From assembly GCA_014729315.1 (NCBI GenBank), contig WJKD01000245.1, forward strand, positions 1 to 25,477: a stretch of 25,477 nucleotides of DNA, written 5' to 3'. The DNA is from Promethearchaeota archaeon (GTDB lineage: Archaea; Asgardarchaeota; Lokiarchaeia; Sigynarchaeales; SOKP01). The position numbers and the translations under genes were made by a program. The notes beneath the pieces were generated by a model that was not told the origin of the DNA, did no database searches, and saw only the letters and a program-made list of their open reading frames with translations. Positions 24,409 through 25,477 of the stretch are shown here, piece by piece. The stretch's first letter is position 1. Every line of letters begins with the position of its first letter.

Positions 24409-25477
24409 TTAGTTATCATTTTCTATAGGATATCGCCCATATTTTTCGATAGCATTTGGAATTGCTAGTATATTTGGGATAGAAACACCCCACGGTAAAC
24501 TACAAACTGGGCAACAGATATATCTCCCACCAGGAGCCAGATTAACGATATTTTCTCTAACTTTTTCTTCAACGACTGAAGGGCTTCCTGTAAATAATTC
24601 ACGACTGACATCAATGTTTGCTCCTATAATGACAACTTTTGGATACTGCTTTTTGAAATCAATCCAAAATTCAATATCTAAAGGGTGTGAACCATTTATT
24701 GCGATAAAGTCCAACTCTTCAAATACTTCATTAATATATGGCGAAGTCCCGCAATTATGGAGCATAAATGGTACATTAATTTTCTTCATCATTCTTTTAA
24801 TAAATTGACCTTCGTACTTCATCGCATCTTTAAAGCTCATCATATGCTTATTGAACGAGTATCCTGCGATAAAAACATTTGGAGGCTTTCCAACGATCTC
24901 AAGCCAATTTTCATAAATATCCATTTGAGATTCATAAATTTTTTCGCATAATTTTAATAATAATTCGGGATTTCTCCGCATGTCTTTGTAAGCTTCAATA
25001 CCTCGCAGCTCCTGAACAACAGACCATATACTCAAGCTTATAACTTGAGGAAACTTAATTTTTTCGTGAATTGCTTTCGCTGCTAGTAATGAATTTCTCC
25101 ACAAATCGTTCTTTCCATGATCGGGAATTTCTAATTTATCAATATCTTCTTCATTTTGGCAAATTGCTCCTTGTTTTACCATGAGGGGTTTATAATCAAA
25201 CCATTTTATGGCGTCAAGTTTATCATTTGCTTCAGCAAACGCTAACGCTTCACTAGGACCTGCATATGCTGATGGAACATTTACCGAATCAGTATTTAAA
25301 AGCTCGTACGTGGCAATTATCGCATTAGCATAAGTTTTCGGGGAACTATATAATTCTCTTACCGTTTTTCCAGTAATACGACAAATCATTTGTTCTCCGG
25401 CAAATGCGAGAAATGGTACTTTATCAACTCTTTTCGAACCCGATATTGTTCTGAATATTCTGTTTACCGAACTGACC
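24409..25477 (-). CDS. Uroporphyrinogen decarboxylase/MtaA-family protein (copy 3), 5' end cut by window edge
   Basis: The first in-frame ATG is at 25389, but the frame is open to the window end and the upstream codons read NRIFRTISGSKRVDKVPFLA, the standard UroD-like N-terminus. The real start therefore lies just beyond base 25477. About 355 residues are visible. Landmarks are FMLHNCGTSPYINEVFEELD (H-x-C-G zinc half-site), VVIIGANIDVSRELFTGSP, and LAPGGRYICCPVCSLPWGV near the C-terminus. Unlike the other two copies, this one has cysteines in the position where MtaA/MtbA carry their third zinc ligand, so it is the best candidate for a real methyl-cobamide-dependent methyltransferase. No corrinoid protein gene is in the window. 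It lies upstream of GH2 on the same strand, completing the third glycosidase/UroD pair. Confidence 0.78.
   Translation of the reverse strand, partial: VSSVNRIFRTISGSKRVDKVPFLAFAGEQMICRITGKTVRELYSSPKTYANAIIATYELLNTDSVNVPSAYAGPSEALAFAEANDKLDAIKWFDYKPLMVKQGAICQNEEDIDKLEIPDHGKNDLWRNSLLAAKAIHEKIKFPQVISLSIWSVVQELRGIEAYKDMRRNPELLLKLCEKIYESQMDIYENWLEIVGKPPNVFIAGYSFNKHMMSFKDAMKYEGQFIKRMMKKINVPFMLHNCGTSPYINEVFEELDFIAINGSHPLDIEFWIDFKKQYPKVVIIGANIDVSRELFTGSPSVVEEKVRENIVNLAPGGRYICCPVCSLPWGVSIPNILAIPNAIEKYGRYPIENDN

Noticed and set aside
24409..25389. Accepting the ATG at 25389 as the start of the third UroD-like gene
   Set aside because: Codons upstream of it encode the conserved N-terminal motif of the family up to the window edge, so the gene is truncated by the window.
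1..25477. CRISPR arrays, tRNA or rRNA genes, insertion sequences, integrase or phage genes
   Set aside because: No regularly spaced repeats, cloverleaf sequences, transposase motifs or phage proteins were seen on either strand.

Overview
The window looks like part of an archaeal chromosome, most likely an Asgard archaeon of the Lokiarchaeia type (inference, moderate confidence). Supporting signs: very AT-rich DNA; AT-rich TATA-like elements about 25-30 bases before probable transcription starts; a leaderless gene (GH4) beside genes with GGTGA or GGAG ribosome sites; oligo-T 3' ends; a TrmB-type sugar regulator; and a zinc-ribbon protein whose N-terminal region resembles, from memory, a recurring lokiarchaeal protein type. 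All genes read through with the standard code. I see no rRNA, tRNA, CRISPR array, insertion sequence or phage gene.

Layout. 1-3400: the end of an ArsR/MarR-like regulator, a zinc-ribbon protein of unknown role that lacks any ordinary start codon, and an MFS transporter. 3849-6124 (minus): a GH5-like glycosidase overlapping by ATGA a uroporphyrinogen-decarboxylase-like (UroD/MtaA family) protein. 6291-12855 (plus): GPH sugar symporter, GH1 beta-glycosidase, D-lyxose isomerase, second GPH symporter, DegT-type sugar aminotransferase. 12922-14679 (minus): SAM methyltransferase followed by a NapH-like iron-sulfur membrane protein. 14800-18423 (plus): TrmB regulator, then GH4 glycosidase and a second UroD-like protein. 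18556-20184 (minus): M28 peptidase with a PKD domain. 20495-22261 (plus): SDR oxidoreductase and a 3-hydroxyacyl-CoA-dehydrogenase-like protein. 22498-25477 (minus): a third UroD-like protein, cut by the window end, followed by a GH2 glycosidase.

How it fits together. This is a carbohydrate-use island. Three MFS-type carriers (two clearly GPH) would import oligosaccharides or glycosides. Four glycosidases (GH5-like, GH1, GH4, GH2), all without visible signal peptides, would split them inside the cell. The lyxose isomerase, aminotransferase and dehydrogenases would remodel the released sugars. The TrmB regulator sits next to a GH4 promoter framed by a 10-bp inverted repeat.

The most striking pattern is that all three UroD-like proteins are co-directional neighbours of a glycosidase, each of a different GH family. 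This suggests a repeated glycosidase plus UroD-like module, possibly for methylated or otherwise decorated glycosides. The biochemical role is not known from the sequence.
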